Positions 48,479 through 59,222 of a stretch of 64,000 nucleotides of DNA are shown here, in pieces (within the stretch, counting starts at the first letter, position 1; each line of letters starts with the position of its first letter). Position numbers and translations under genes: made by a program. The notes beneath the pieces were generated by a model. It was not told the origin of the DNA, searched no databases, and was given only the letters and a program-made list of their open reading frames with translations. Origin of the DNA: Saccharomyces paradoxus (Eukaryota > Ascomycota > Saccharomycetes > Saccharomycetales > Saccharomycetaceae); contig NC_047499.1 of the NCBI RefSeq assembly GCF_002079055.1, positions 806,001-870,000 of the forward strand, written 5' to 3'.

Positions 48479-50077
48479 ATGAAAGCATTCACCAGCTTAC
48501 TATGTGGACTGGGCCTGTCCACTACACTCGCCAAGGCCATCTCATTGCAAAGACCGTTGGGTCTAGATAAGGACATTTTGTTCCAAGCTGCGGAAAAATT
48601 TGGTTTGGACTTGGACCTGGATCACCTCCTAAAGGAGTTGGACTCTAACGTATTGGACGCATGGGCTGAGATAGAGCATTTGTACCCGAACCAGGTCATG
48701 AACCTTGAGACCTCGACTAAGCCAAAATTCCCTGAAGCGATCAAAACGAAGAAGGACTGGGACTTTGTAGTCAAGAACGACGCAATTGAAAACTACCAAC
48801 TTCGTGTCAACAAGATTAAGGACCCTAAAATTTTGGGTATCGACCCAAACGTCACACAGTACACTGGTTACTTGGATGTTGAGGACGAAGACAAGCATTT
48901 CTTCTTCTGGACTTTTGAAAGTAGAAACGATCCTGCTAAGGATCCGGTCATTCTTTGGTTGAACGGGGGGCCAGGCTGCTCTTCGCTAACTGGGCTATTC
49001 TTTGAATTGGGGCCCTCGTCCATTGGACCTGATTTGAAGCCGATCGGAAACCCTTACTCTTGGAACAGCAATGCTACCGTGATCTTCCTTGATCAACCTG
49101 TCAATGTTGGATTCTCGTATTCCGGGTCCTCGGGTGTCTCCAACACCGTCGCCGCCGGTAAGGACGTCTACAACTTCTTGGAATTGTTCTTTGACCAGTT
49201 CCCTGAATACGTCAACAAGGGCCAAGATTTCCACATCGCTGGGGAGTCCTATGCTGGCCATTACATCCCCGTTTTTGCCTCTGAAATTTTGTCCCACAAG
49301 GACAGAAACTTTAACCTGACCTCCGTCTTAATCGGTAATGGTCTTACTGACCCATTGACTCAGTACAACTACTATGAGCCAATGGCTTGTGGTGAAGGTG
49401 GCGAACCCTCCGTTTTGCCTTCCGAAGAATGTTCCGCTATGGAGGACTCCTTGGAGCGTTGTTTGGGCTTGATCGAGTCGTGCTATGACTCCCAATCTGT
49501 CTGGTCCTGTGTTCCAGCTACCATTTATTGTAACAACGCCCAATTGGCTCCTTACCAACGTACCGGCAGAAACGTCTATGACATCAGAAAGGACTGTGAA
49601 GGTGGCAATTTGTGCTACCCAACTTTGCAAGATATCGACGACTACTTAAACCAAGACTACGTCAAACAAGCTGTCGGCGCAGAGGTTGACCGCTACGAAT
49701 CCTGTAACTTCGACATTAACAGAAATTTCCTGTTTGCGGGTGACTGGATGAAGCCTTACCACACCGCTGTGACGGATCTTTTGAATCAAGACTTACCCAT
49801 TCTGGTCTATGCAGGTGACAAAGATTTCATCTGTAACTGGTTGGGTAATAAGGCATGGACGGATGTCTTGCCATGGAAGTACGACGAAGAATTCGCAAGC
49901 CAAAAAGTACGTAACTGGACCGCATCTATTACCGACGAGGTTGCTGGTGAAGTCAAATCCTATAAGCACTTCACCTACTTGAGAGTCTTCAATGGTGGCC
50001 ACATGGTTCCATTCGACGTCCCTGAAAACGCCTTAAGTATGGTTAATGAATGGATCCACGGCGATTTCTCGTTATAA
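48479..50077 (+). CDS. PRC1: Prc1, vacuolar carboxypeptidase Y precursor
   Basis: A 532-residue secretory precursor of the vacuolar serine carboxypeptidase. A signal peptide covers residues 1-20. The QRPL sorting signal read by Vps10 is intact at 24-27. The propeptide runs to about residue 111 and mature enzyme follows. The catalytic triad is Ser257 in GESYAGH, Asp449 in AGDKDF and His508 in NGGHMV. The oxyanion motif LNGGPGCSS is at 161-169. N-glycosylation sites are at Asn124, 198, 279 and 479, as in the classic CPY. All ten or so mature-domain Cys regions look kept. Base usage favours highly expressed codons. ATG is at 48479. Confidence 0.98.
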   Translation: MKAFTSLLCGLGLSTTLAKAISLQRPLGLDKDILFQAAEKFGLDLDLDHLLKELDSNVLDAWAEIEHLYPNQVMNLETSTKPKFPEAIKTKKDWDFVVKNDAIENYQLRVNKIKDPKILGIDPNVTQYTGYLDVEDEDKHFFFWTFESRNDPAKDPVILWLNGGPGCSSLTGLFFELGPSSIGPDLKPIGNPYSWNSNATVIFLDQPVNVGFSYSGSSGVSNTVAAGKDVYNFLELFFDQFPEYVNKGQDFHIAGESYAGHYIPVFASEILSHKDRNFNLTSVLIGNGLTDPLTQYNYYEPMACGEGGEPSVLPSEECSAMEDSLERCLGLIESCYDSQSVWSCVPATIYCNNAQLAPYQRTGRNVYDIRKDCEGGNLCYPTLQDIDDYLNQDYVKQAVGAEVDRYESCNFDINRNFLFAGDWMKPYHTAVTDLLNQDLPILVYAGDKDFICNWLGNKAWTDVLPWKYDEEFASQKVRNWTASITDEVAGEVKSYKHFTYLRVFNGGHMVPFDVPENALSMVNEWIHGDFSL

Positions 50078-50390
50078 AGCGTATATTTATAAGCATGCCT
50101 TTTTTATTATCAATCATTATCAATCACGGTTGAAATATATGTGTGTATCTTTCTATACGTTCTATGTTGTAGTTTTATCCATTTGTAAGTTTTGCTTCTT
50201 TTGTTTTATTTTATTTCGCAGTATCATCTTATTGTTTTAGGTAATGTCATCCTTAACTTTTTTCCACCGAAGGAGGGAAAGAACCAAATTCCTAAAAAAT
50301 GAAACCACCAAAAAAAAAAGAAAACAATAGAGCTGCTTTCCTCACTTTACACATTAAGGAGATCCTCCAACCATCGAGTTTGTAAGAAAA
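50078..50390 (+). promoter_or_regulatory. PRC1 3' flank and LIP1 upstream region
   Basis: A 313-base spacer between two plus-strand genes. The T-rich first half fits the PRC1 terminator region. The LIP1-proximal half has an A-run at about 50311-50320 and no motif I can name. Confidence 0.45.
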
Positions 50391-50843
50391 ATGTCTCAAC
50401 CTCCACCCATTATAACTACAAAACCAGCTGCCAGGCCAAAACCAAAAATTTTCAATTTGTTTCGTGTTTGCTTCATTTCATTATTGCTGATCGCTGCTGT
50501 AGAATACTTCAAGTATGGTACAAGAATCAACTACGAGTGGTTCCATTGTACCCCAATAAAGGAACCTCAATCTGGTTCCGTAATCAAGCTTTGGGCACGT
50601 GGTGGGCCAAGTTGTGACAAAAGAGGCGAATATAAAACTATCGTAAAGAGAATCACAAGAGATTACGAACCAAATGATGAACACCTATCGTTCTGTATTA
50701 TTGAGAACGATAATGTTGCACCCGTTCACTACCCCATTCACGAAGACAAAGGTGAACCTGGCTACGTAGCTTACGTCGGTTACGACACAGACTCTGAACT
50801 GGTCCAAGAACTATGTGCTGATTCCACAGTTTATCACATGTGA
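50391..50843 (+). CDS. LIP1: Lip1, ceramide synthase subunit
   Basis: A 150-residue single-span ER-membrane protein that forms ceramide synthase with Lag1 or Lac1 and is required for its activity. The cytosolic N terminus is Pro/Lys-rich. A membrane segment lies at about residues 21-40 (FNLFRVCFISLLLIAAVEYF). The remaining 110 residues form the lumenal domain with paired Cys (FHCTPIKE, GPSCDKRGEY, LSFCIIEND, ELCADS). The length equals that of S. cerevisiae Lip1. ATG is at 50391. Together with LCB1 nearby it places two enzymes of the same sphingolipid route on one short segment. Confidence 0.95.
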   Translation: MSQPPPIITTKPAARPKPKIFNLFRVCFISLLLIAAVEYFKYGTRINYEWFHCTPIKEPQSGSVIKLWARGGPSCDKRGEYKTIVKRITRDYEPNDEHLSFCIIENDNVAPVHYPIHEDKGEPGYVAYVGYDTDSELVQELCADSTVYHM

Positions 50844-50985
50844 GTTCTTTCTTTCACATACAAAAACATATAAAAAATGCAACCTTGGTATAGGTATTTA
50901 TAAATGCGTATGCATATCTATATTTATACATATAAAGAGAAAAAAGAATTGCTCATGATGAAAGAGGTACCACCCGCTCGCTTTC

Positions 50986-51924
50986 CTAGATCTTCGAATC
51001 TTCCCTATATTTTGTAAACATTTTGCCTAATTCCTCTTGAATGTTAACTTTGAAAGTCTCTAAAGGAGAGAGTTCATCAAGGCCAATACCAATGCATGTT
51101 TTCCTATTTTCCATTATTTCATCCATTGCTGGTATAAAGTCCATGTATCGGGCTAAAAAGTGCTCCTCTTCCACTTCAGTAGGCTCGAATCTTTCGTCTA
51201 TTGTTTTTATCAATCCGATAGAATCGCACCCCTTCGGTATTGATATCCTGCTACGCTTGGTCATTTCAATATAATCCTTCATATCCCTATCTTCAACAAA
51301 ATGTTTCAGAACCTCTTGATGCCTGAGCCTCTGTGCTTCTTCTTCCTCCCCTTCGGCACGATCTTCGCATATATAGAATAATGAACTATCATTAAAATAA
51401 CAAAACGACCTTAGCGTTTGCAAAATGAAGTCGATATGTACTGACTGCCATGCAGTAGTGTTTCTTTGTAAGTTTAAAATTTCGCTACTGTTTAAACACC
51501 ATATAGAAAATTCATTATCATCATTCAGCTGCTTAATTTTACTGAATGTGTTGGATAGTTCATTCAGCCACAGTTTTTGATCGTTTAATGACCAATCTAA
51601 TAATATGAGCCAGTGAATCTTCGAAGTATGTTCTTGCAGAAAGGGCTTTAGAAGATCTAATGCATTGTGAGTGTTTTTAATTAGAGTGTAAACACCTAGA
51701 CAATAATGCTGCTCTAAATCGTTGGTCCATGCTATTGTGCCATAATTAATTAAATTGGTATCCAGTTTCGAATCGCTTCCCTCTGGAAAGCAGATGTTTA
51801 TAAATTGATGTAATGTTTTACTTGATGGGGAATATATAATTGCTGTTGTCGCAGCAGTCTCTGTGCTATTGATTGCGGATCCATTCTGAGACAATAATTT
51901 GTCCCATGCATTACCATTATTCAT
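50986..51924 (-). CDS. DYN3: Dyn3, dynein light intermediate chain
   Basis: A 312-residue subunit of cytoplasmic dynein that binds the heavy-chain tail and supports spindle positioning. It is a diverged light-intermediate-chain GTPase-like fold. Recognisable parts are ENTAIIYSPSSK-like beta structure, the HWLILLDWSLNDQKLWLNEL segment, which corresponds to the conserved LIC strand and helix, and a C-terminal helix-rich tail. The classical P-loop is not conserved, as known for the yeast subunit. I chose the ATG at 51922-51924 (MNNGNAWDKLL), the known start; the codons upstream include a TTG only. ADE4 lies behind it, also on the minus strand. Confidence 0.93.
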   Translation of the reverse strand: MNNGNAWDKLLSQNGSAINSTETAATTAIIYSPSSKTLHQFINICFPEGSDSKLDTNLINYGTIAWTNDLEQHYCLGVYTLIKNTHNALDLLKPFLQEHTSKIHWLILLDWSLNDQKLWLNELSNTFSKIKQLNDDNEFSIWCLNSSEILNLQRNTTAWQSVHIDFILQTLRSFCYFNDSSLFYICEDRAEGEEEEAQRLRHQEVLKHFVEDRDMKDYIEMTKRSRISIPKGCDSIGLIKTIDERFEPTEVEEEHFLARYMDFIPAMDEIMENRKTCIGIGLDELSPLETFKVNIQEELGKMFTKYREDSKI

Positions 51925-52125
51925 TAAGATATACAATTCTTCTATCTTCTCTTCTTGTATAAATTGTCCAGGTGCTTTTCCTTGTTTACCCTTTCGTTTA
52001 TAATTTTTTCAATAAGTACTTATATATGGTTTAGGTAAGAATAAAAAGAAATTATGTATAAAAATGAGCGCTTTTGAAAAATAGTTTACAATTCGCACCT
52101 AACTGGACAAGTTCGGAACAATCTA

Positions 52126-53658
52126 TCAATAATCTGCACAATTATATAATCCGATATCGACTTCAGCCTTCATATCTGACGAATTATTTGCGATCGATTC
52201 ACGTTTTTCTTCCAATTCTTGTATATAACCGTCTTCGACACCAGTAACGTAATTTCCGGTGAAGACACCGTCTTCGAATTTGGTTATTTTATCAGTTTTA
52301 CAACAGTCAATCAAATCTTCCAACGATTGGTAAATGACCCTTTCGCAACCAATTACTTCCGCCACTTCTTCATCAGTTCTATTATAAGCAATTAAGTTTT
52401 TTGTATCTGTCAAGTCAATACCATAAATATGGTTGTAACGAATAGCTGGGGCAGCTGACGCAAAGTAAACCTTTGTTGCGCCAGATTCCTTTGCCATGTT
52501 AACAATTTCTTTCGAAGTAGTACCTCTGACAATGGAATCGTCCACTATCAGAACCTTCTTACCCCTAAATTCGGATTCCATGGGGTTAAGTTTCCTCCTT
52601 ACTGAAGAAACCCTTTCCCTTTGGTTTGGCATAATAAATGTTCTGCCGACATATCTATTTTTAACAAAACCCTCTCTGTAAGGCTTCCCTAATACATTAG
52701 CACATTCTAATGCACATGTTCTTGCAGTATCTGGAACAGGAATAACAACATCAATGTCATCTGGCTTCAGTTGCTTCAAAATGTTTTCTGCTAGCTTAGA
52801 ACCCATGGCCAATCTTGTGTGATAAACTGATATACCATCCAATACACTATCCGGTCTGGCAAAATACACGTATTCAAATAAATCAGGTCTATAAGAGTTT
52901 ATAGGGACCACTTGTTTGAACTCAGGTTCACCTTTACTACAGTTCTTAGGGATGATAACTGCCTCACCAGGCTTTAAGTCACGATATTTAGTAAAATTGT
53001 GGGCTTTGAAAACAACACTTTCTGAAGCCAACATATAGTCCTTAGTGCCGTCCGGATTTTCTCTCTCACCGAACAATAATGGCCTAATACCATTTGGATC
53101 TCTAAAACCAAATAATGCAAAACCGGCAAGTAAACCGACGCAAGCATAACCACCACGGCATAAACGGTAAACACCTTCTAAAGCATGGAAAACATCTTCA
53201 TTGTTAACTCTGTACTTGTTGTGCTTTTCCAATTCAGCAGCAAAAATATTCAATAGTAGCTCAGAATCACTGTCCGTGTTAATATGTCTATGAACATCCT
53301 CATCCATATATCTCTTTAAGGACGCAGTATTCACTAGGTTACCGTTATGTGCCAAGTTGATACCGTAAGGACTATTGACGTAAAATGGTTGTGCTTCTGA
53401 ATTAGCCGAAGAACCGGCTGTAGGATATCTCAAGTGGGCAATACCCATGGAACCAGCAAGACCTGAAACACGTTGTTGAGTGAATACGTCACGAGCCATA
53501 CCATTACCTTTACATTGATAGATTCTACCACGAGAACCACAGGTAGCTATACCAGCTGCATCTTGTCCACGGTGTTGTAGAAAAATACATCCATCACATA
53601 ACTCCGGAGCTACTGGAGTCGTTTGGTTTGCCAATACAATACCTAAAATACCACACAT
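52126..53658 (-). CDS. ADE4: Ade4, PRPP amidotransferase
   Basis: A 510-residue cytosolic enzyme that makes 5-phosphoribosylamine from PRPP and glutamine, the first committed step of purine synthesis and the point of AMP/GMP feedback. The N-terminal Ntn glutaminase starts with MCGILGIVLANQ. Cys2 becomes the nucleophile after Met removal, and no propeptide is present. GYACVGLL and FGFRDPNGIRPL are glutaminase landmarks. The phosphoribosyltransferase domain has VLIVDDSIVRGTTSKEIV, the PRPP-binding loop. I placed the start at 53656-53658 because Cys must follow Met; the frame upstream is open but has only a TTG. The length equals that of S. cerevisiae. Confidence 0.97.
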   Translation of the reverse strand: MCGILGIVLANQTTPVAPELCDGCIFLQHRGQDAAGIATCGSRGRIYQCKGNGMARDVFTQQRVSGLAGSMGIAHLRYPTAGSSANSEAQPFYVNSPYGINLAHNGNLVNTASLKRYMDEDVHRHINTDSDSELLLNIFAAELEKHNKYRVNNEDVFHALEGVYRLCRGGYACVGLLAGFALFGFRDPNGIRPLLFGERENPDGTKDYMLASESVVFKAHNFTKYRDLKPGEAVIIPKNCSKGEPEFKQVVPINSYRPDLFEYVYFARPDSVLDGISVYHTRLAMGSKLAENILKQLKPDDIDVVIPVPDTARTCALECANVLGKPYREGFVKNRYVGRTFIMPNQRERVSSVRRKLNPMESEFRGKKVLIVDDSIVRGTTSKEIVNMAKESGATKVYFASAAPAIRYNHIYGIDLTDTKNLIAYNRTDEEVAEVIGCERVIYQSLEDLIDCCKTDKITKFEDGVFTGNYVTGVEDGYIQELEEKRESIANNSSDMKAEVDIGLYNCADY

Positions 53659-54116
53659 TCTTTCTGCTCTGCTGTTTGCTGTACTTCTTTCTCTGCTAAA
53701 CTTGTTAGAACGAAATCTACTTTCAAGATGAAATCTTCGCAACTATGACTTAAAAATGAACTAAACTGTACGGTGAGTGTTGAATTTTTTCTGAAGTGAA
53801 AAAAAAACGAAGGAAATTACCTTGACTTGATAATAAGAATCCGAAAAGTACAAACCTATTATTAAAATTGTAAGTAAGCAAACTTTAAATACACCCAAGC
53901 TTTGACATTTGCCACGAGCAGTCATTCGCATTCATGATCCCAGGTTATATTTTTATTATTCATGTTCGTTCTAACTCTGTTCTGTCATTTTCGGCCAGGA
54001 AGAGTCAATCCATCGGGTCATTGAAAAACCGCGGAGAATGATTATAACTTTTCTTTTTTCTTTGAAAATCTTAAAAAAACTTATACATATATAATTCAGT
54101 ACTTAATTATGAGCGT
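53659..54116 (-). promoter_or_regulatory. ADE4 promoter region with a TGACTC site
   Basis: A 458-base spacer between ATM1 and ADE4, both minus-strand. GAGTCA at 54002-54007 (minus-strand TGACTC) is a core for both Bas1 and Gcn4, which activate purine genes. It lies about 345 bases upstream of ADE4. An A-rich run is at about 53800-53815. Confidence 0.5.
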
Positions 54117-56189
54117 TCATAATCCTTGCTCGTCTTTTAGTTCATTCTCTAAATGATTCAGATCTTCTTGTATGGTCCAAAGTTCGCGATAAAACGACCC
54201 TGGCATGGCCAACAGTTCAAGATGCTTACCTTCCTCTCTCACTCTTCCGTTGTCAAGGACAATGATCTTGTCTGCATCTGCAATGGTCCTCAGTCTATGC
54301 GCGATGTATACGCTTGTTCTCGAACCCGAAGTGAAATTACTTCTGATTGTGCGTAAGAGGGCTTGTTCTGTATGCGTATCCAAGGCGCTTGTGGCCTCAT
54401 CAAAAAACATGATCCTTGCATTCTTCAATAGTACTCTGGCAATTGCCAGCCTCTGCTTTTCACCACCGCTGATCATCAATCCTCTCTCTCCTACAATGGT
54501 ATCAAATCCGTGTGGTAGTTTCTTGATTAAAGGTGCTAATTGTGCTTTCTCTACAACAGTCAACACTTCTTCGTCCGTTGCGTCAATACGACCGAACTTC
54601 ACATTTTCCCAAATGGTATCGTTGAAAAGTGGTGTGTCTTGTGGTACCACACCGATCACCTTCCTCAGAGCATCGATGTCATATTCTTTGATATCGCGGC
54701 CGTTTATGAGGATTCTTCCACTTTCAGGATCATAGAATCTGAAGACTAATTTTAAAATGGTGGATTTACCACTGCCCGAAGACCCGACTATTGCGGTTTT
54801 CCAGCCTGCTGGGATATTAAAGCTAGCATTCTTTAAGATTTTCCTGTCTGGATGATATCCAAACGTAACGTTCTCAAAAGTAATATCGTAGGGAACATGT
54901 TCTGGTAGCATCAAGGGACGTTCGGTATTCTTGATTTTGACTTCATTTTTCCTCAACTTAAATAACGTTTCCATGTCAATTAGAGACTGCTTCAAATCTC
55001 TGTAAACACTACCAAGGAAATTTAGTGGTACCGATAATTGAAAAACCAACTGGTTAATTAGAACCAAGTCACCTACTGTCAAGTTTCCACCAATAACACC
55101 AGTACAACCCATATACATCATTGCCGTTAGGGCAGTAGTAAAAATCAAGTTTTGGCCGGAGTTCAAAAACGCTAAAGATTGCGATACCTTAATTTGAGAG
55201 TCTCGATAGTTCATTAAGGAACTATTGTATTTATCTGAAAGATATTTTTCATTATTAAAGTATTTTACCGCCTCGAAATTAATTAAAGAATCTAACGCCA
55301 CACTGGCAGCTTTATTATCGGCCCTGTTAGCGTCCCTTCTAAAATGAGTCCTCCATGCTGTCGTCTTTATGGTGAAAATTGAGTATAAAAGCATTGTACT
55401 AAATGTTATGGCGGCAAATGACGCACCGAATTGATACGTCAAAATCCCACAAACTACAGATATTTCAAAACTTATAGGGATAATATGGAATACCATGGCG
55501 GTTAATACTTGAGATATACCCTTTGTACCTCTATCCATAGCCCTCGTTAGACCACCCGTTTGTCTACTCAAGTGCCAACCCAAATCTAACTTCATAAGGT
55601 GCTGGAAGGTTTGCAGCGAGACAGTTCTAATGGCATTTTGTGCCACTTTGGCAAATACGGCGTTTCTCAATTCACCAAATAAAACAGATCCAAACCTTGC
55701 AACACCATAGCAAAGAATAGTTAATCCAATTGCTGCCGGAAGGGCAACTGTAGGATCATCCCATGCTACATTCATTGAATCAATAGTTTGCTTAAAAAAG
55801 AAAGGCACTTGAACATTTAAAATTTTCGCGGATATTAGCAATCCAAGCGCAATTAATACCCGTATCCTCACCTTATTGTTGCCTTTAGGCCAAATATAGC
55901 GAAATAGGTCTTTCAAGATTTTCAGTTCCGACAGGGTTGGAGCCTTGCTGGTCTTTTTTACTTGAGTCTTCACTTTTGGAGCTGGGGAGGGTTGCTCGAC
56001 CAACTTTTTCTGAGATGTATCCTTTTGTGCCTGATTCCATAAATTTGTAACTGAATTGAATAACAGAGGCCGCTGGGTTGATAATTTAGACACAGTAAAT
56101 ATAATCGGTGAACATTTCCGTATCAAACCAGGTTTAAGTTTTGATCTAACTATTCGCCCAATCACAGGGGATCTTGAAAGATGCAGCAT
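54117..56189 (-). CDS. ATM1: Atm1, mitochondrial ABC exporter for iron-sulfur protein maturation
   Basis: A 690-residue half-transporter of the mitochondrial inner membrane (ABCB7 type). It exports a glutathione-linked sulfur compound needed for cytosolic Fe-S protein assembly. The N-terminal 60 residues are basic and act as a presequence. The six-span membrane domain covers about residues 105-400 and contains the [14 protein letters not shown] loop. The nucleotide-binding domain has Walker A GSSGSGKS (469-476, Lys475), the signature ISGGEKQR (573-580), Walker B IMFFDE (593-598, Asp597 and Glu598) and an H-loop His in IAHRLRT. The length equals that of S. cerevisiae Atm1. ATG is at 56187-56189. 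Confidence 0.97.
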   Translation of the reverse strand: MLHLSRSPVIGRIVRSKLKPGLIRKCSPIIFTVSKLSTQRPLLFNSVTNLWNQAQKDTSQKKLVEQPSPAPKVKTQVKKTSKAPTLSELKILKDLFRYIWPKGNNKVRIRVLIALGLLISAKILNVQVPFFFKQTIDSMNVAWDDPTVALPAAIGLTILCYGVARFGSVLFGELRNAVFAKVAQNAIRTVSLQTFQHLMKLDLGWHLSRQTGGLTRAMDRGTKGISQVLTAMVFHIIPISFEISVVCGILTYQFGASFAAITFSTMLLYSIFTIKTTAWRTHFRRDANRADNKAASVALDSLINFEAVKYFNNEKYLSDKYNSSLMNYRDSQIKVSQSLAFLNSGQNLIFTTALTAMMYMGCTGVIGGNLTVGDLVLINQLVFQLSVPLNFLGSVYRDLKQSLIDMETLFKLRKNEVKIKNTERPLMLPEHVPYDITFENVTFGYHPDRKILKNASFNIPAGWKTAIVGSSGSGKSTILKLVFRFYDPESGRILINGRDIKEYDIDALRKVIGVVPQDTPLFNDTIWENVKFGRIDATDEEVLTVVEKAQLAPLIKKLPHGFDTIVGERGLMISGGEKQRLAIARVLLKNARIMFFDEATSALDTHTEQALLRTIRSNFTSGSRTSVYIAHRLRTIADADKIIVLDNGRVREEGKHLELLAMPGSFYRELWTIQEDLNHLENELKDEQGL

Positions 56190-56669
56190 TCTTCAATTTG
56201 AATAGGATCTACTAACAACGATTCAACTATGTTACTTTGCAGGGACACTCTAAGTTATAGTCTTTGCAATGTAGATTGCTTTGTTTGCGATTATTAACGT
56301 AGAAAGTCATCGGAAAGCCCTCGCGCGCTCTTCGGAGTGAAATTTCACGTGACGTATTCCGATTAAGGACAAGCACAGGTCAATAGCTTTGCTGCCTTAC
56401 TTCTTTACGAATTCGGCGAGATCGTTCTCAAAGGAGTTAATATTGGTAATTGTGAGCTATAATGCCATAATACAAGGCCTCCTTGATATGCGCCTCCTCC
56501 TCCTAAAGAAACTTTAGAATAAATTGCACCGCCTCCAATTGGTATATTTTAGAGACTCAACTCCTAATTAGTTTGTCACTTTAATACTTTTTCAAAAGAA
56601 TATAGATGAGTATAGCAATATAAAGTTTACATATATGTACAGAAAAGCAGAATAGTATGCTTGCTTTTA
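56190..56669 (-). promoter_or_regulatory. ATM1 upstream region with TCACGTGA, and YME2 3' flank
   Basis: A 480-base spacer between two minus-strand genes. TCACGTGA (56345-56352) is a perfect 8-bp palindrome around the CACGTG E-box, the preferred Cbf1 form. It lies about 155 bases upstream of the ATM1 ATG. Nothing else stands out. Confidence 0.55.
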
Positions 56670-59222
56670 TTACTTGGATAGGTTCTTGATTTCTTCTTCG
56701 CACTTAGTAATGACTGCATTACTAGCAGTAATCTTACCGGATAAATAGTCCAGTCTGGTCTTGAAAAGCTTTTGATCAGGAACTTTCCCTAAAGGCTTTA
56801 ATTCTTCTTCCCACTTCTTGATTCTGCCGGTTTCGAAACCCACAACCTTTAGTAAGTAACGAGTTTTTAGCACTTTTGCAAGTTCAGGATCGTTAATCAA
56901 ATATGTGAATGCTGCTCTGTACAGTGGCTTGGCAGGTCTGATCTCTTGTAAAACACCCCTATCTCTAGATACAGTAATTAATCCATTATTTTCCAATTCC
57001 ATGATCCCTGTCTCAGGTGCGGCCTTAAATAATGGCTTATTGACGATTTCATGGAATGGAATGACTGGATTTGCACTCAATAATTCAATCAATTCCCAAG
57101 CTTGTGCACTTTTATTGCTGTCAATCTTGTCACTTAAGAACATTTGAGTTATTTGTTCAGAAGCTTGTTCAATCATTTTGTCCAATGCTTCCGAGGGCTC
57201 TTCTCCTGACTTAACTCTTCTTACAAATGCCTGTAAATCTAACATTCTACCACCCAATGGTTCTAAAGAGGCGTCAATTTCTTGTAATTCCTTTTCATTT
57301 AAAATAACCTCGGCTTTTTTAATACTCGTATCCACTTCACTATCAGAGTCATTGTTTTCAGTGGTTTCCTTTCCTACTTCCGGTTCTTTTACGCTTTCAC
57401 CCTTAGACTTTTTATTGTAATATAAGTAATCTTCCAATTGAGACAATACATAATTCCTTGAATTTTCTTTTGACGCATCTGACAGGATCAAGTTTTTGAA
57501 GACTTGGTTGGGCAATGACTCGCTTAATCTTTGGTTGGATGCAACGGTTTCCGTCAAGAAGATCACATGAGCAATATTCATTTGAACTAGCATAGCTGCC
57601 CAATCGGATAATTCCTTATACACGAATCCATTGATTTCAGACTTACCTTCAAATCTATCTATGACGATAACAGGTTTAGCTTCCGGGTGTTGCTGTAGAT
57701 AATCTTCTTCCTTAACATTAACTGTTCCATCACCGGTGGAAACAAAGGCCTTGTAATTCTTAAGAGCAATACGTCTAATTGACATCAGTGATGTAGTTAA
57801 CATGTTTCGAAATTGAGATTCCTTCGTCTCAGACAACCCTGTTTTTTGTCCTGTTAACCCTTGCACAGTTAAATCAAGGACACCTGTGACAGAGTCGATC
57901 CATGGGAAGATTGGGAAATAACCCAATTGACTAGCGGCATTCTTTAAAAACTTAGGATCAGTCCTTGACTTAATCAATTTATCACAGTCCAAATACAAAA
58001 CATTTGCTCTATTCTGCAAAGTGTGTTGCATGACCAAATCGTGTTTCCCTGAACCTCTAGGCCCTCTTATAACCACAAATGTATTATTATTTTCTTCAAG
58101 CCACATTTTCAGATCATTCACTTTCTCTATTCTTTCCTCCCATAGATGCTTTCTTTGGTGGTTATCGTCAGGGCCACCCCAGTAGTACTTGATAGAAGTC
58201 ATGGTAGATGAAGTTAGTGTTTTCAATTGCTTCCAAAACTTATTATCCCATGATAATGAATACTTATGGGTAATCTTCTGTTCAATCGAAAATTCTCTTA
58301 TAGGATCAAACACTAAAACAGCAAAAATTGAAAGTAGGGCAAATAAAACCGGAATAGCAATCCTTGTATGGTTAGTGAAAAAATTACTAACTAAATGGCC
58401 TCTTATGATATTTTCGTATTGTATGTGTAAAACGGTATTATGAATTTCAATACCGGAAACACAGTTCTTTGCCGAAATGGCACCACGGAATGAACGGTAC
58501 CTAACCCTTGCCACGTTGTTGTTCGCAGCGGTGGGAGGGAAAATATCAATGATTGTCCCATATCTTCTGAACAAAGAATATATTTCCTCTTCGGTTAAGG
58601 CGGGTCCCTGGAACTTGATCACTATAGTAGTACTTGGTAGTCTTCTTAAATCCTCAATCCAAGGCGAACCCTTTACTGGGAAAGCAGAGGCTCGAGTGAA
58701 GTACGAGAGCAGGTTTTTAGAAGATTCTCTGGCTGTATTCTGCTGGATCAGGGAATTTACCTGAGCTTTTGTATATTTGGGTGGAACGACAAATGTGGCA
58801 AATACACCTCCGTCCCTTTTCACTGGAATGGTAGACTTCAACTCTAGCCCATAAATGGGGTTATTGGGTGGACTAGCTAAATTTCTTATTTTCTCCCTCA
58901 CTCCCTCACGGGATTGATTTCTTAGTAGCAGATTGTACCACAGCGTTGGATTCCAAACCGATGTGGCTCTCGCGTAAACATTATCGAAATATATCAGAGT
59001 TTCTTCGTCTGATTTGTGAATAACACCGGTATCGGTAGCCGTATTTGACTCACCTGCCTGCTGGTCCTTTTGCTGGATTTCGCTGGACACATGTCTCACC
59101 GAGGGTTGAGCATTTATCAAGTTCCTTAGCCTATACTTGCCCTTGAGGATACCTATTCCTCTAGCGAGACATGGCACTGGCATCTTTGCCATATTCAAAG
59201 AGGCCGTTCGTACTAACAGCAT
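56670..59222 (-). CDS. YME2: Yme2/Rna12, mitochondrial inner-membrane protein affecting mtDNA
   Basis: An 850-residue inner-membrane protein. In S. cerevisiae its loss raises mtDNA escape and affects nucleoid structure. The N terminus is basic (residues 1-45). An RRM-like domain lies at about 195-272 (TTIVIKFQGPALTEEEIYSLFRRYG). A single membrane segment follows at about 287-306 (RIAIPVLFALLSIFAVLVF). The C-terminal part has an AAA-like P-loop, GPRGSGKH (387-394, Lys393), and a Walker B-like VIVIDRFEG. The C-terminal tail is helical. The length equals that of S. cerevisiae, and the sequence differs little from what I remember. ATG is at 59220-59222. Confidence 0.96.
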   Translation of the reverse strand: MLLVRTASLNMAKMPVPCLARGIGILKGKYRLRNLINAQPSVRHVSSEIQQKDQQAGESNTATDTGVIHKSDEETLIYFDNVYARATSVWNPTLWYNLLLRNQSREGVREKIRNLASPPNNPIYGLELKSTIPVKRDGGVFATFVVPPKYTKAQVNSLIQQNTARESSKNLLSYFTRASAFPVKGSPWIEDLRRLPSTTIVIKFQGPALTEEEIYSLFRRYGTIIDIFPPTAANNNVARVRYRSFRGAISAKNCVSGIEIHNTVLHIQYENIIRGHLVSNFFTNHTRIAIPVLFALLSIFAVLVFDPIREFSIEQKITHKYSLSWDNKFWKQLKTLTSSTMTSIKYYWGGPDDNHQRKHLWEERIEKVNDLKMWLEENNNTFVVIRGPRGSGKHDLVMQHTLQNRANVLYLDCDKLIKSRTDPKFLKNAASQLGYFPIFPWIDSVTGVLDLTVQGLTGQKTGLSETKESQFRNMLTTSLMSIRRIALKNYKAFVSTGDGTVNVKEEDYLQQHPEAKPVIVIDRFEGKSEINGFVYKELSDWAAMLVQMNIAHVIFLTETVASNQRLSESLPNQVFKNLILSDASKENSRNYVLSQLEDYLYYNKKSKGESVKEPEVGKETTENNDSDSEVDTSIKKAEVILNEKELQEIDASLEPLGGRMLDLQAFVRRVKSGEEPSEALDKMIEQASEQITQMFLSDKIDSNKSAQAWELIELLSANPVIPFHEIVNKPLFKAAPETGIMELENNGLITVSRDRGVLQEIRPAKPLYRAAFTYLINDPELAKVLKTRYLLKVVGFETGRIKKWEEELKPLGKVPDQKLFKTRLDYLSGKITASNAVITKCEEEIKNLSK

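Noticed and set aside
53659-53742. 28-residue N-terminal extension of Ade4
   Set aside because: It has only a TTG start, and Cys must be residue 2 for the glutaminase, so MCGILG is the true start.
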